Shown piece after piece: positions 1 through 10,382 of a stretch of DNA of 64,000 bases (position 1 is the first letter of the stretch; every line of letters begins with the position of its first letter). The notes under the pieces are model-generated. The model did no database searches and was not told where the DNA came from. It saw only the letters and a list, made by a program, of their open reading frames with translations. The translations under genes and the position numbers were made by a program. The stretch comes from Plazaster borealis (Eukaryota > Echinodermata > Asteroidea > Forcipulatida > Labidiasteridae): the NCBI GenBank assembly GCA_021014325.1, contig CM037473.1, forward strand, positions 4,217,501 to 4,281,500. Reading direction: 5' to 3'.

Positions 1-849
1 CCGGTATGCAAAGGTATATGTTTTTTATTTGAAACAGCATCATCTGTCAACATTCATCCAGATAATTTTCTATTTTTGTTAAAATAATTATTTTGGAAAC
101 AATTAGGCCATGCAACTTTAACACTAACAATCCTCATCATGTGTGTAATGCCTCATACAAATTAAATGGGGGGAGAGGGTGTGGGTGCTAAGATCCATTA
201 TGTTGACTCGTAAGTATTGTATTGCACTAACCGTTGAGTGACATGTTGATTGCTTCTAATAGGTTACCATCGGCTGCCTTAGAGTTGTAGCCCTTTGGAA
301 TTCTACCATCTGCTTTAATATAATAAAGAATTTGCTGTTAGTACAAAAGGTTTTTCAAAATACAAAAACGGAAAGCCCATCTTTGGGGATATCATAGAGT
401 GTGAAAAAGCAGGGGAAAACAGATTTGTGTCCCTCTCCATCAAAATATGGGATACATGATCATGTCAATGTTGAGAGCTAGTAACCAGACACCAAGTACT
501 TGCCCTTATGAGGTTTTACCTCCAAAAAGGCACAAGGTTTAAAACAAACTTTGAGTAAAATTGTATTGGATCTGGGAAGATTGCCAAAGTAGGGGCACCT
601 GATTCTTACCATGGGGGTGGGGGGGGGGTAAGAAAAGCCTCAATGTGGTACTTGAACATAAGATCTCACAAAAGGGGGAAGTGGGTAGGGGCACCCCTAT
701 TAAAAAATAATTATGAGAGTGCTGGTAATGTTACAAAACTCATCAGCTATACAAAGATGATGCTGATGTTATAACCCGTAAGGCAGTACAAGATACTAGC
801 TGTCAAACAATGGGTGCAAGAAAGAGGTCAAAATCAGGTAGGGGCATCC
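1..849. other. intergenic or intronic, no gene recognised
   Basis: AT-rich non-coding sequence. It contains a G-run near 612-628 and the short motif AGGGGCAYCC repeated near 591, 690 and 840. No open frame with recognisable protein similarity was seen. If the DEPDC5-like gene to the right continues leftward, this would be intron. Confidence 0.5.
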
Positions 850-2590
850 CCTTCTAACCATGGATAATATTCGCACTGCACTTAATGGCCACAGTGATAG
901 CCTAATCAAGACTGCCAGTGATTCTACTGTGCAGGCAAAAAGGGCTGCACTATTTTCGAACTTTGAATCAATATCGGAGGAAGATGTGAGTAAATTGGTC
1001 AAAGGCTTTGCTACATTGTGCCCTTGACACTATTCCTACTTGGCTTTTGAAAGAACATCCAAACATTGTGTTACCCACTCTTACTTCAATCGTTAATGTT
1101 TCTCTTTCATCTGGCTGTTTTCCAAACACACTTGGTCAAGCCATAATCTCACCAATATTAAATAAGCCTTCATTAGACCACAATGCTTTAAGTAGTTCTC
1201 GACCAGTTTCCAATATCAGATTCGTTACAAAACTCATTGAGAAAGCTGCCGCTAAACAACTGAAGCAACACAGTCAATTCATAACCTTGATGAGCTCTAT
1301 CAGTCTGCTTATAAGACACACAACAGTACTGAAACTGCTCTTTTGAAAGTTCAGGATGATGTACTTAAAGCAATGGATAAGTATTTTGTTTTTCTAGTGC
1401 TATTAGACTTGTCGGCTGCCTTTGACACCATAGATCATGATATTTTACTTGACAGAATGAAAGATGATCGAGGCGTTTCAGATACTACACTTCTGTGGTT
1501 CAAGTCATATCTCTCTGATAGACAAAGTTGGGTATCTATTCATAACCTCTACTCTGATCCACTTGATTTGGAGTATGGGCTACCGCAGGGGTCCATATTA
1601 GGTCCCTTGATGTTTGGAATTTACACCACCCCCCACTTGGCAATATCATACGTCATCATAACAGAGACTTTCATTTATATGCTGACGATACACAGCTGTA
1701 TTGTTCCTTTGATCCCAGAAAACCTGGTGCTTGGCAAGTTGCCATTGAGAAACTGCAGTTGTGTATTACTGATGTTCAAAACTGGATGACTTGTAACAAG
1801 TTAAAGATTAATGAAAACAAAACCGAGTTCATTGTGCTTGGTACTCCCTAAAACCTTAAGAAACTGCCGAAGATATCTTTGCATACGGTTGATACATGCA
1901 TCGACCCTACTGATTCTGTCCGCAATTTAGGACCGAATAAATTTGATTAACATATGACAATGAGCAAGCAAGTTTCTAGCCTCTGCCAATCGACCAATTT
2001 TCAATTACATAACATAAGGAGAATCAAACGGTACCTTGATAAGGATACTCTCCATCATGTGTCAGAGCTTTAGTCCTCTCTCGTATTGACTATGGCAATC
2101 TCCTTTTATTTGGTGCCACGTCATATGAATTAGACAGAGTTAAAGGATTACAAAATAGTGCAGCTTGTTTAATATGTTCCACACCCTTGAGAGAACATCC
2201 ATCACTTAGGGAACATCATTGGCAACCAATTAGAGAACGGATTCATTTTAAGATTACTCTTCTTGTTTTTAAAGGCTTGAACCAAACTACTCCGCGATAT
2301 TATTTCCACTTGACTGTCACATTGCACTCCACCACGATTCCTTCGGTCCACACTTGACATCACTCGCTTGAATGTTTCCCGAGCAAGTTCTAAGGTCAAA
2401 AAGCTTTAAGTGTAGCTGGGCAAATGATTTGGAACAATCTTCCTACTGTCATTAGGGAATCTGTTACTTTAACTACATTTCGTAAAGTTCTAAAGACTCA
2501 CCTTTTTTCCATGTTAATTGCTTTTATGTGCGCTATGATCTTGATGAAATAGCGCCTTATAAATGTTACTTGTTATGTTGTGTTATGGAG
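850..2590 (+). mobile_element. degenerate LINE (CR1/Rex-like) reverse transcriptase
   Basis: Remains of a non-LTR retrotransposon reverse transcriptase, read across at least three frames. In order I see the leader (lDtIPTWLLKEHP near 1025-1060), the RPVSN...LIEKAA block near 1203-1245, FDTIDHDILL near 1420-1450, GLPQGSILGPLMFGIYT near 1577-1627, and a catalytic YADD at 1678-1689 in a shifted frame. The C-terminal part follows near 2070-2500 (SRIDYGN, LREHHWQPIRERIHFKITLLVFKG, WNNLP). The 3' end has the short tail typical of CR1-like elements. Frameshifts and stops make it inactive. The clade is assigned from motif style only. It lies in or beside the DEPDC5-like gene, in the opposite orientation. 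Confidence 0.85.
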
Positions 2591-2849
2591 GAAAAGTCTA
2601 ACTGTGGTCTTTGGTCCCATACCCCCAAAACATAGCTGGTAAGTTTTGTAAAGAAGTATGATAGGTGAGATTTGAAGCGTCGTACTGTGTAAGCAGTACG
2701 AAAGAAAGAGTTTGCAGAGCGGACAACCATTTTAAAGCAACCTCTTCTAAGAATCAGTTGAGATTCTGGGAAGAACCAGGACTCTCATATCAGGCTCGGT
2801 ACTTCATTCCTGTAAGGAAAAGTCATTTCCTCCTTGACACTGCTTCTCT

Positions 2850-3345
2850 ATGAGAAAATTTTAAACTTCTACTTGGACACTTTGTTATGTATTATTGGCT
2901 TCCAGTAAATAAGCGTTTGGAATTTAAAATGTTGTGTCTTGTTTACAAGATTCTAAAGGGAATAGCCCCAGACTTTGTGAGCTAAAGTTTCTACACGCAC
3001 TCTGCGCTGGACATCCTCTGGTGCGGTATGTTTAGGCCTACAGCAGCCACTTGGCAAAATTAAATACTATGGCGATCGATCAGTCACAATATTTGCCCCC
3101 GTTTGTGGAATTGGCTGCCGACGGCAATCCGATCTGATGATACCCCTTGAAATTGTAAAAACTTCTTTGAAGACCCACCTTTTCAAGAATCATTTGTTTA
3201 CTATTAAATATTGTTATTGTTATTAATTGTTAAATACTTGTCTTTTGTTTTTGACTGCTTTTATCTGTATTTTTAATAACGTAAGGATTTTCATTTGTAC
3301 AGCGCTTTGTGATGTCTATGTGACATGGAAAGCGGTTTTCTTTAA
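2850..3345 (+). mobile_element. second LINE 3' fragment (reverse transcriptase C-terminus)
   Basis: A separate truncated LINE tail. WLPVNKRLEFKMLCLVYKIL is readable near 2897-2957, and the YGDRS and SLKTHLFKNH blocks near 3070-3190. A 3' tail follows with the phrase 'acagcgctttgtgatgtc' near 3299-3316, common in CR1-like 3' ends. It is 5'-truncated and frame-broken, and diverged from the copy just upstream, so it is a different family member. Confidence 0.75.
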
Positions 3346-3888
3346 ATAATGAATATTAAATAATTATTAATTATTATTAATTATTATTTTTCAATTGTGT
3401 CCAAAATCCTTTGTTAAAAACCACTTCTGAACCAGAGACGAGAAAGAACAACATGTTGTTATTCTTACAAATACTTTACTAGAATGTTTTTATTCTTCAA
3501 ACTAATTTAGTCTTAAAGAGTTGCTATATATATATTGCATCAAAGAAAAAGGTCACTATTTGGGGACTTGGCGAAACTTACAAGTATGACCACTGAGGGC
3601 ATTTGATTGGTTAACAATAATTAATGACGTCACAACGTGGAAGAGGTTGCTGCATTTATTGCACAATCACATAACACAGTGCTAGCATGACTTCTGTCGG
3701 CCGATACTTGGTTCAAACTCTCAAGATTCACCTCGCCAACTGTCCTAAAAAAGGGTGCAGTTTCCGCACTGAAGGCTCTACAACGTGGTCAGGAGAAACA
3801 AGCCCAAAAAGCCAGAAAGTGTAATGGCCAAACTGGCGAAAAAGAAGGACACGGGTAAACGAATGGAGAGTGGAGACTATGCGTTTAC
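3346..3888. other. non-coding, no feature recognised
   Basis: An AT-rich stretch (TTATTAAT runs near 3350-3390) and unremarkable sequence. A minus-strand open frame continues from the neighbouring exon past its donor site, but it shows no similarity there, so I read 3346-3888 as intron of the DEPDC5-like gene. Confidence 0.4.
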
Positions 3889-3995
3889 CTGCTTGATGGC
3901 ATGAGCTGATGCTCTGGTTGTATTGCCACATAATCTGTTTGAGTGATGCCAGCATTGGCATCCAGTCATCACCTCTCTCATTGTGAACCATGACC
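3889..3995 (-). CDS. DEPDC5: DEPDC5/Iml1-like exon (third of three seen)
   Basis: A 107-bp minus-strand internal exon. Its acceptor AG lies just above 3995 and its donor GT (gtaaacgc) just below 3889. The first base completes an Arg codon begun in the previous exon. The exon reads VMVHNERGDDWMPML then ASLKQIMWQYNQ, which aligns with the DEPDC5 segment following the EDFYK block (NER..W..LL..IK...QY pattern). DEPDC5/Iml1 is the large GATOR1 subunit that, with NPRL2 and NPRL3, restrains mTORC1 through Rag GTPases at the lysosome. Splice phases match the upstream exon exactly. The next downstream exon was not found between here and position 1; LINE insertions fill that interval. Confidence 0.85.
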
Positions 3996-4394
3996 CTGTG
4001 GTGACAAAACAAAAGTGCAACACAATCTTAAAAAAACAAAGTAGGCCTATAGCATTGGTAATTATGAACATTTAACATTTAATTGTTTTAAAAGGTACGC
4101 TCAAAAATTGGTTTTAGTCAACGTTATGCTAATGTGTAGTAGGCCAAATTGTCAATAAAGACACAGTAAGATTTGAGCAAAAGTGACGTCATAAGTGCTA
4201 TTTCCTCTGCAGGTTAGTTGTACGGTATGTTTATAAAAAAAAAAAAAATATATATGGGATTGGGTTTACTCCACCATAAACCAACAACCTAACATGCCAT
4301 TAGAAAATCAGAATCACTAACACATAACTGTCACAAGAACAGAGGATGTAAACGAATATATCAAACAAGTGAAACAGCCAAACAATTCTACACT

Positions 4395-4620
4395 GCAAAA
4401 AACTTGGGTGTTATAATTGACACCATGGGTGTTGTCACATACAGTTATCGAAGAGAGAATCCAAATTAACATCATAGGGTGTTAAAATAACGCCATTGTA
4501 ATTATTTTGGCAGCAATCAGTGTTATTTAAACACCCTATACGGTGTAAATGTTGATTTTTTTTTATATCTATATGTGACAACACCCATGGTGTAAATTTT
4601 AACGCTCCAGTTAGTTTCAC
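4395..4620. repeat. long palindromic MITE-like element in an intron
   Basis: Two arms in inverted orientation: the left (about 4397-4445) contains ACACCATGGGTGTTGTCACA and the right (about 4572-4612) is its near-perfect reverse complement. Nested inside is a second inverted pair, AGGGTGTTAAAATAACGCC near 4477-4496 against GTGTTATTTAAACACCCT near 4519-4537. The whole could fold into one hairpin of about 220 bp. It lies in the intron between the second and third DEPDC5-like exons. No transposase is present. Confidence 0.75.
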
Positions 4621-4709
4621 AAAGATTGTGCCAAAGGAAGTTAACACAAAAATAAGTTAAGGACCAAAACAAACATTACATTGGGAAACAAATTAAACAT
4701 GTTAAGTAC

Positions 4710-4782
4710 CTGTAAAAATCCTCATAAATTCTACCGCTACCATCAAGATGTAATGCACTCTGAATATCTTCCGGAAACTCAT
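4710..4782 (-). CDS. DEPDC5: DEPDC5/Iml1-like exon (second of three seen)
   Basis: A 73-bp minus-strand exon. The acceptor (ttttacag) lies just above 4782 and the donor (gtacttaac) just below 4710. After joining to the upstream exon it reads NEFPEDIQSALHLDGSGR then IYEDFYR. This matches the DEFPE...GRFYEDFYK segment of DEPDC5. It enters with two bases of a split codon and leaves with two, and both phases agree with its neighbours. It directly follows the [10 protein letters not shown] block, as expected for the N-terminal half of the protein. Confidence 0.87.
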
Positions 4783-5399
4783 CTGTAAAAAATGAAAAAT
4801 CTAATTAACCATCTAAATAAGCAATTTTCTGTTAACATAGTTTAACAGAAACACCCAGAAATAAAACTCCAGAGCTGCCAACATTTTCATCTTGCTATAG
4901 ATAAGTGAGATTTTTGAACAACAATCAGGGATATATTTCGAATTACATTCAACATAATAGGGACATGGACAGGTTTGTTTAATTTTCAGGGAAATTTCTT
5001 CAGAATCAGGGAGAGTGACAGTTCTGAAAGCTCTTCGCAAATCTATCACCACTTTTTGAGAGAAAGCCTTTTTTGTCAAAAGGGCTTCATTTCTGAGACT
5101 TGGTCGTCAGTTCATCATTACATTTACTGAGACTCATTTACAAATAATGAAAACCCACCTGAGGTTTTGGCAGATGAATTACTTTTGCAGAATGAATTTC
5201 TTTCAGAACAAAAACAGAATGCAATTTAAGGTAGGCTATCCTCTATTACCACAAAGCCTTATCTTTATTTAACCTTCAATAATGGTAACATTGTAAGGTT
5301 GCATTATTGTCCTTGATGTTTATTTGCTACACCAGGTTGTTAACGTCAGCCCTTGATGGAAAGACCACATCCCCAATACAATTACGGAGATTTAAAATC

Positions 5400-5655
5400 A
5401 CTACACAAAGGAGTCTTAGAATTGCTGGACATTTCAAGAGAAGTACAGATTAAGTGGTGTCAGATTTGGTGATGTGGCAACCAACACACGGAAAGAGGAG
5501 CAAAGAAAGCTAGCCAAACAAAACATACATTAACCAACTATGTGAATATACTCCAACCCGACCAATGAGGACATAGACAGCTGCATGCTGGACAAGAACA
5601 TTTGGAAAGCCATCACAAATGTCCGGTGGAAGCCGTTGGAATGAATGAATGAATG
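5400..5655 (+). mobile_element. degenerate RTE-like LINE 3' end
   Basis: Broken frames read WQPTHGKRSK, then KTYINQLCEYTP, then DSCMLDKNIWKAITNVRW near 5474-5640. This is the usual order at the C-terminus of RTE-type LINE polyproteins (hGkRsrGrP...tYvdqL...M.DR..W). It ends in a short GAAT tandem run (5639-5654), consistent with simple-repeat 3' tails of that clade. It lies inside the intron between the first two DEPDC5-like exons, in antisense orientation. Confidence 0.6.
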
Positions 5656-5740
5656 TTAATTAAATAGAAATCAATGTTTTAATGAATTGGATTGGAATCT
5701 AAATTTTGTATACATGGACAAAGAAAAACAAGTTCCTTAC

Positions 5741-5872
5741 TTATTGACTTGGCTTCATAAAACGTTCTTGAAAACAATACCAGCGTCAGCTCACTGTTGA
5801 TGTTTCTCATCTTCCACTGGCTAAAAAGCTCCGTCAGAAAACCATTCACTGCTTTCTCGATGTACAGATCTC
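5741..5872 (-). CDS. DEPDC5: DEPDC5/Iml1-like exon (first of three seen)
   Basis: A 132-bp minus-strand exon. The acceptor (attacag) lies just above 5872 and the donor (gtaaggaac) just below 5741. It reads [39 protein letters not shown] and AKSI. This is very close to the conserved [17 protein letters not shown]...[16 protein letters not shown] segment of animal DEPDC5. It begins with the last two bases of a Gly codon and ends with one base of an Asn codon completed by the next exon. The preceding exon (the ...EMWDFD region in other animals) was not found in the window on either side of receptor array A. The gene may therefore have a very long intron here, or be rearranged. Confidence 0.9.
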
Positions 5873-6927
5873 CTGTAATCCAAGAAAACAAAAAGGGGAA
5901 AACAGGTTAATAATTGCGTTTTCGTTTCAAATTCCATTTTGATAAAACTCGACCAATACAATAGGGATAAGGTTTTTTAACGATTGTGAAAATTCCGGAA
6001 AATGGCTTGCGGGCTTCGATTTGCTATTATTCTCGACCTGGAACTTCCCAGATGTTAAAATTCAGGAGGTTTACAGACTCTGTGCATCACCAGAAATACA
6101 CAACTACAGGTTTGGACACAGTGTTGATTGATTCTTTCTCCCGTTGGTGACTGATTTACTTCTTTCTAAACAAAAATTGAAGGCTCAAGGAGATTTTGAG
6201 AAAATCCTGAAATCAGGACAAATCCTGAAAAATCCCATAACTGATACCGGTACAAGCTTCGGGTTGTGCTGGGACAAAAAGAGGTGGTGGGACGAGGGAA
6301 GGGGCTATTCTTGTATGAGATGAAAGTGAATGCATTGTTTGTTTATTGTTACTTCAATGTTTGGTTATTTTACACATTCCCCAATTTCAAGCAGAATATT
6401 GTGCGATACAATCTTTAATGGCAACAGAGCAACCCAGTCCTGTCAAAAACCAACATTAACAATAAGGTGGAGTCAGAAAAAAAAACAAGCTAAATGGAAA
6501 TAAAGAAAGGTTTAGAACATCTATTAAAACAACCGAATATACTGAAAGAAAATGAATAACATTGAATACAAAAGGAAAACAATACAAAGAAAATAAGGTA
6601 AATATTACCCCGGTACATGATCAGTTGTCATATCATATATGAACCCTTGGACATACTCAATGGTAATTTTAAATAGTCAAATATTCTACGTTAAATTGAA
6701 AGAAATTTCGACATTTTTTTTTCCAACCGGAGAAACTGAAACAATCTGACATGGAAAGTTTTCCAAGGTAAAATCTAAAAACTCCCAGGGCATACTTGAC
6801 CCAGACTCCACGTTCTATGGGGCCTGACTCAATTATGGTCAAATGTGATCAAATTTTCACGATGGATCTTGGTTGTGCTATTATTGGGAGTCTGATTTCC
6901 AGCTTGTTACCCTGCAGTGTGGTTTAA
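5873..6927. other. non-coding, with one short dispersed-repeat trace
   Basis: No coding similarity recognised. Near 6772-6845 the phrase 'ctaaaaactcccagggc' and the following TTGACCCAGACTC belong to the same short repeat family seen at 25283-25438 and, inverted, at 35900-36035. The rest is AT-rich. Confidence 0.4.
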
Positions 6928-7425
6928 CCCTGCGTGACATCATCAAAAACAAATCACACGGTGAGGCCACCGGTCAGTATAGGCTACAGTCCGTTTGTAT
7001 TTTGCGTGTAATTATTTTTGTTGTGGAGAACCCAATCAATTTCAAATGTCCCCAAACCATTAGATATGGACCCTACTCAATTCATCAAAATAAACAACCA
7101 GGTCACTGCTTACAGCCATTGTACAAGTACACAGAAAAACCCATCTGGAAACCATAATGGTTCATTTCACCCAGTAGTGGTTATTGACCCCAAGGTCAAG
7201 CAACTGCTGTGCAGTTCCTATGGGAATCCCGGGAGAGCTGGTCATTGATGGATGTTATGTGTGTGTGTGAAAAAGACCCCGGATGGTAACAAGACATTAC
7301 CATGCTATTTGGCTAGGTGTAGATGGGGAATTCTGAATTTTTTAGATTAAAACAAAAATAAAAAATGGCGGAGTACTGATTACTTAATTAAAACCGGACA
7401 GTGGACTACAGTCCGATGGCGTCAT
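6928..7425. repeat. ~490-bp dispersed element, copy 1
   Basis: Aligns end to end with 18238-18717, where the same sequence interrupts the 3' flank of receptor A3. Near both ends is an inverted motif resembling GCCATCGGAC..CTGTCCGTTT (about 6966-6998 and 7396-7424). This indicates a non-autonomous DNA element. Open frames at 6873-7248 are not conserved in copy 2 and are not considered genes. Confidence 0.6.
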
Positions 7426-8340
7426 CGAGTGTTTTAGGCAGCGCTCGTTTAGTGAGAAGCGCACACCCCTTAATTCTCAAAATGGCAGACCATGGGCAGA
7501 CTGTAGTCACGTGCTACATCAGTGCAAGGGATCTATAATTGTATGGCGTGTATATTGAAAACTCTAAAAACCTATAAAGTAAGCCAATAGTCACTAACAA
7601 CCTTATAAGTCCCCCAAAGATAAATAACAACACTGAATATGTCATCGGATAAACAATTTCCAAACCCACTCAAAGAAATAGAAAGCAAGACAAATTAAAA
7701 TAAATTCAAAGAGAAAGTTATTTAACTAAATTGGCATTTGGTATTCACAGTCATTCCCTGAGCATCCATGCAATGCATCTTGATTATAGCAGACTTTCGG
7801 GAAGTCATTTGTTAATTTTTTTCGATCAAATTTGAGACGGTACCTGCAGAAACAAACTTCATTTTTGATAACATATCTCTTGAGTTGATATTTTTTAAAG
7901 ATGGCAAGTACAAATTTAATTCAATAGCAGACAATGAAACGAAGAAACAAGTTGACACTACTATTAAAAGGAAAGCGAGTAAACATCAGTATCTGCAATT
8001 AATCATTTAAAAGTCCACAATGTTGATTAAAATCCAAATTTAAAAGCCTAAGGAAACCAAAATTGGACAGACTTGTAGACGTTATTGAAATAGTAAACAC
8101 TGTGAAGTTGTGGCAAATAGTGACAACGATTCATCTTATCTCAAACTTTTTTGTTTTAGGTTAATTACTCACAAACACGAATTGAACCGAAACTGTCGTT
8201 TAATATTGACATTTAGGACAATATGCACTTTAACACAGAGGTTGCAACACTCACAAGGTGAAACTTTTTCTTAGGTTGAAAAGGAAATTTGATTTCAAAA
8301 CAGTCTACATTTGATTACTAAATCAGTCTTCTATGTCGTC
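7426..8340. other. non-coding, no feature recognised
   Basis: AT-rich intergenic or intronic sequence with no long open frame, no recognisable protein similarity and no repeat I could pair with another part of the window. Confidence 0.4.
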
Positions 8341-8592
8341 ACCTGAGGCAAATTTCATGGAGCTGCTCTACGGCCGATTGTATGCTTATGTGCTATCCGC
8401 GAAGCACTGGAAAAGGCATGATAACCTTCCGGTGCTTGACGCAAATCCATAGTGATTGCGCAAGCTGGCCGCCTAGCTTGCGCAGTTTTCTGGCTAACCT
8501 GTGAAATGCACTTACGCTTAAGCAAACCTTTCTGCTATAGTTAGCACAAAAATTGCCTACCATTAAGCAGCACTATGAAATTTACCCCAGGT
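8341..8592. mobile_element. 252-bp MITE with ~27-bp terminal inverted repeats
   Basis: It begins ACCTGAGGCAAATTTCAT and ends with the near reverse complement ATGAAATTTACCCCAGGT. The inverted match continues inward through AGCTGCT / AGCAGC. A second perfect 9-bp stem (GCGCAAGCT / AGCTTGCGC) lies near 8458-8483. No clear target-site duplication was seen. It has no coding capacity. Confidence 0.7.
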
Positions 8593-8978
8593 CTTTAATA
8601 GTTCATTAAAGAACTATAATACTCATGAAAAGATGTTGGGTTTCAGACTAAACAAAGTATAGTTTATATACAAAATGTAATTAGTTTTAATGCGCAAATT
8701 CCGTAAGCATATTATTCAAATGCACATCACATAAACTATACTCCATTGCTCAGAGAGGGCGCACTATACCAGTAATCCAGAAACACCAGGGCCCCCTCTC
8801 TTTCATAATGTGTCCTGGGCATTTTATTATACAAAACGCACATATTACATTAATTTATTCGGTTGAGTGCCAAGGCAAATTAGAATCAACCAACTTCTCA
8901 CGTAAAGGTATACACGCGTCAGTGGTTTAGCGGGAAATTTAAATATGATTGGGCGTGGTACTAAGTATAAGTCAAATA

Positions 8979-9047
8979 AATAATAATAATAATAATAATA
9001 AAAATAATAACAATGACAATAATAATAATATTAATAATAATGAAAGA
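8979..9047. repeat. AAT-type simple repeat
   Basis: An imperfect run of AAT/AATA trinucleotides just outside the left end of receptor array A. Confidence 0.85.
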
Positions 9048-9540
9048 AGCATGGTTCTATCACCTGTTGCATACATCTGTTGGTAAATTACTACACGACT
9101 TCATTAATATTAAAATCCGAATCACATCAAGTCTTCCAAAATCATGTGTATGGTAATGCTTGAATTTATAGAATTAACACCCTGAAACCCATCATTTCTT
9201 ATCAGAAGGTCAGCCAGACCATTTTTATTAGGTTCCAAACATTTTGGTGTTGGTTTCAAAATAGAGTGGAGTATTTCTTTAGACAGTGCTTAGCCGAATC
9301 CCGTCTTTTTATTCCTAATAAGATTTGTTTTCATGAGCTTTTAGATTTCAAAGTTTTGTTTTCAAACTGAGTATTTTAATAAAAAAATACAGAATGTTTT
9401 CTAGAATATGCATTTCTTGTGTATGTTCACATCCGCACAGTTAATCAATTTATATTCTTCCTGTGTATACACGGTACACTACCTAGGAACTTCACTTTTG
9501 TACTCTGAACTGCAGTGTACCAGTTGATTCGCATACCAGA

Positions 9541-9599
9541 TGACCTCATTGGTCACTTTCTGGTTTGGCTATTGTACACAATTGCTCTAATATATAAAA
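9541..9599 (+). promoter_or_regulatory. A1 upstream block: TGACC/GGTCA palindrome plus TATA
   Basis: TGACCTCATTGGTCA at 9541-9555 contains an inverted CCAAT box and two GGTCA-type half sites. TATATAAAA follows at 9591-9599. The same pair occurs before A2, A3 and A4 with the same spacing. The ATG is about 790 bp downstream, so if this is the core promoter the 5' leader is long or spliced. Function is inferred from position and conservation only. Confidence 0.45.
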
Positions 9600-10382
9600 A
9601 AATAAAAAAGACAAATCTCTTAGTACAATTTTTGTTTGAAATTAACTAGTCACTTACCTATTAACAGAGCACAATCTAAACCAATTCAGTATCTTGGCAT
9701 GCATCAACGTTTGACCATGATTAAGCAACCAAAGAGTACAATGTAAAACAAAACCTCATTGCTGTATATTACATGTGTCAAAACAGTCTTTATCAATAGA
9801 TAAAGCACAGACAAGTATGTTAATAGATAGTTTGTACTTTGTTTCTTAATAATCATTACTTAACTGTGCCTTTGATATAATAATTGGTTATTCTGAGACG
9901 AACTTGACGCGTACAGGTACCTATTTCACTACCCTATACCTGTTCTGTACATATTAGACATCATAAAGCAGACAAGCAGAATATCTTTGAACGTATTCAA
10001 ACCTAATGATGCATGAAGAATTTCAGCGATTTGATGTTTCTACAAAGAGAACAGTGGTGGCAATTATATCATGATTGTTTTTATAATACATTAACTTGTT
10101 GTAATGTTTTAAAGATGATCAAAAAGTCTTCTCCGACATCTGAAGAACAGAAATACAACAACACAAAGCATTAGCTTTTAAAACTTGACTGCCAGAAGCA
10201 AAATAATATTTCCACCAATGGGAAATATAGTTAATGCTGATGTTAATTGTCTCGCTTCTCATTCTGGAAGCCGAATCCCTGCAAGACATATTTATTGCAC
10301 CTTGGAAGATAGACTTCTTTCTAATTAAAGTGATCAGTGACGAGGAGAATTCGTCGGTAAACATTGCAAGGATAAAGACAAC

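Noticed and set aside
4813..5079. 88-residue minus-strand frame as another DEPDC5 exon
   Set aside because: It lies between two exons whose phases join directly, has no similarity to DEPDC5, and is AT-rich intron sequence.
10119..10364. Minus-strand frame conserved upstream of each A gene (MFTDEF/LSSSLIT...)
   Set aside because: It recurs at 13036, 16597, 20637 and 23459 only because the upstream block is duplicated. It has no known motif, its 5' and 3' ends vary, and it overlaps the likely 5' leader of the receptors.
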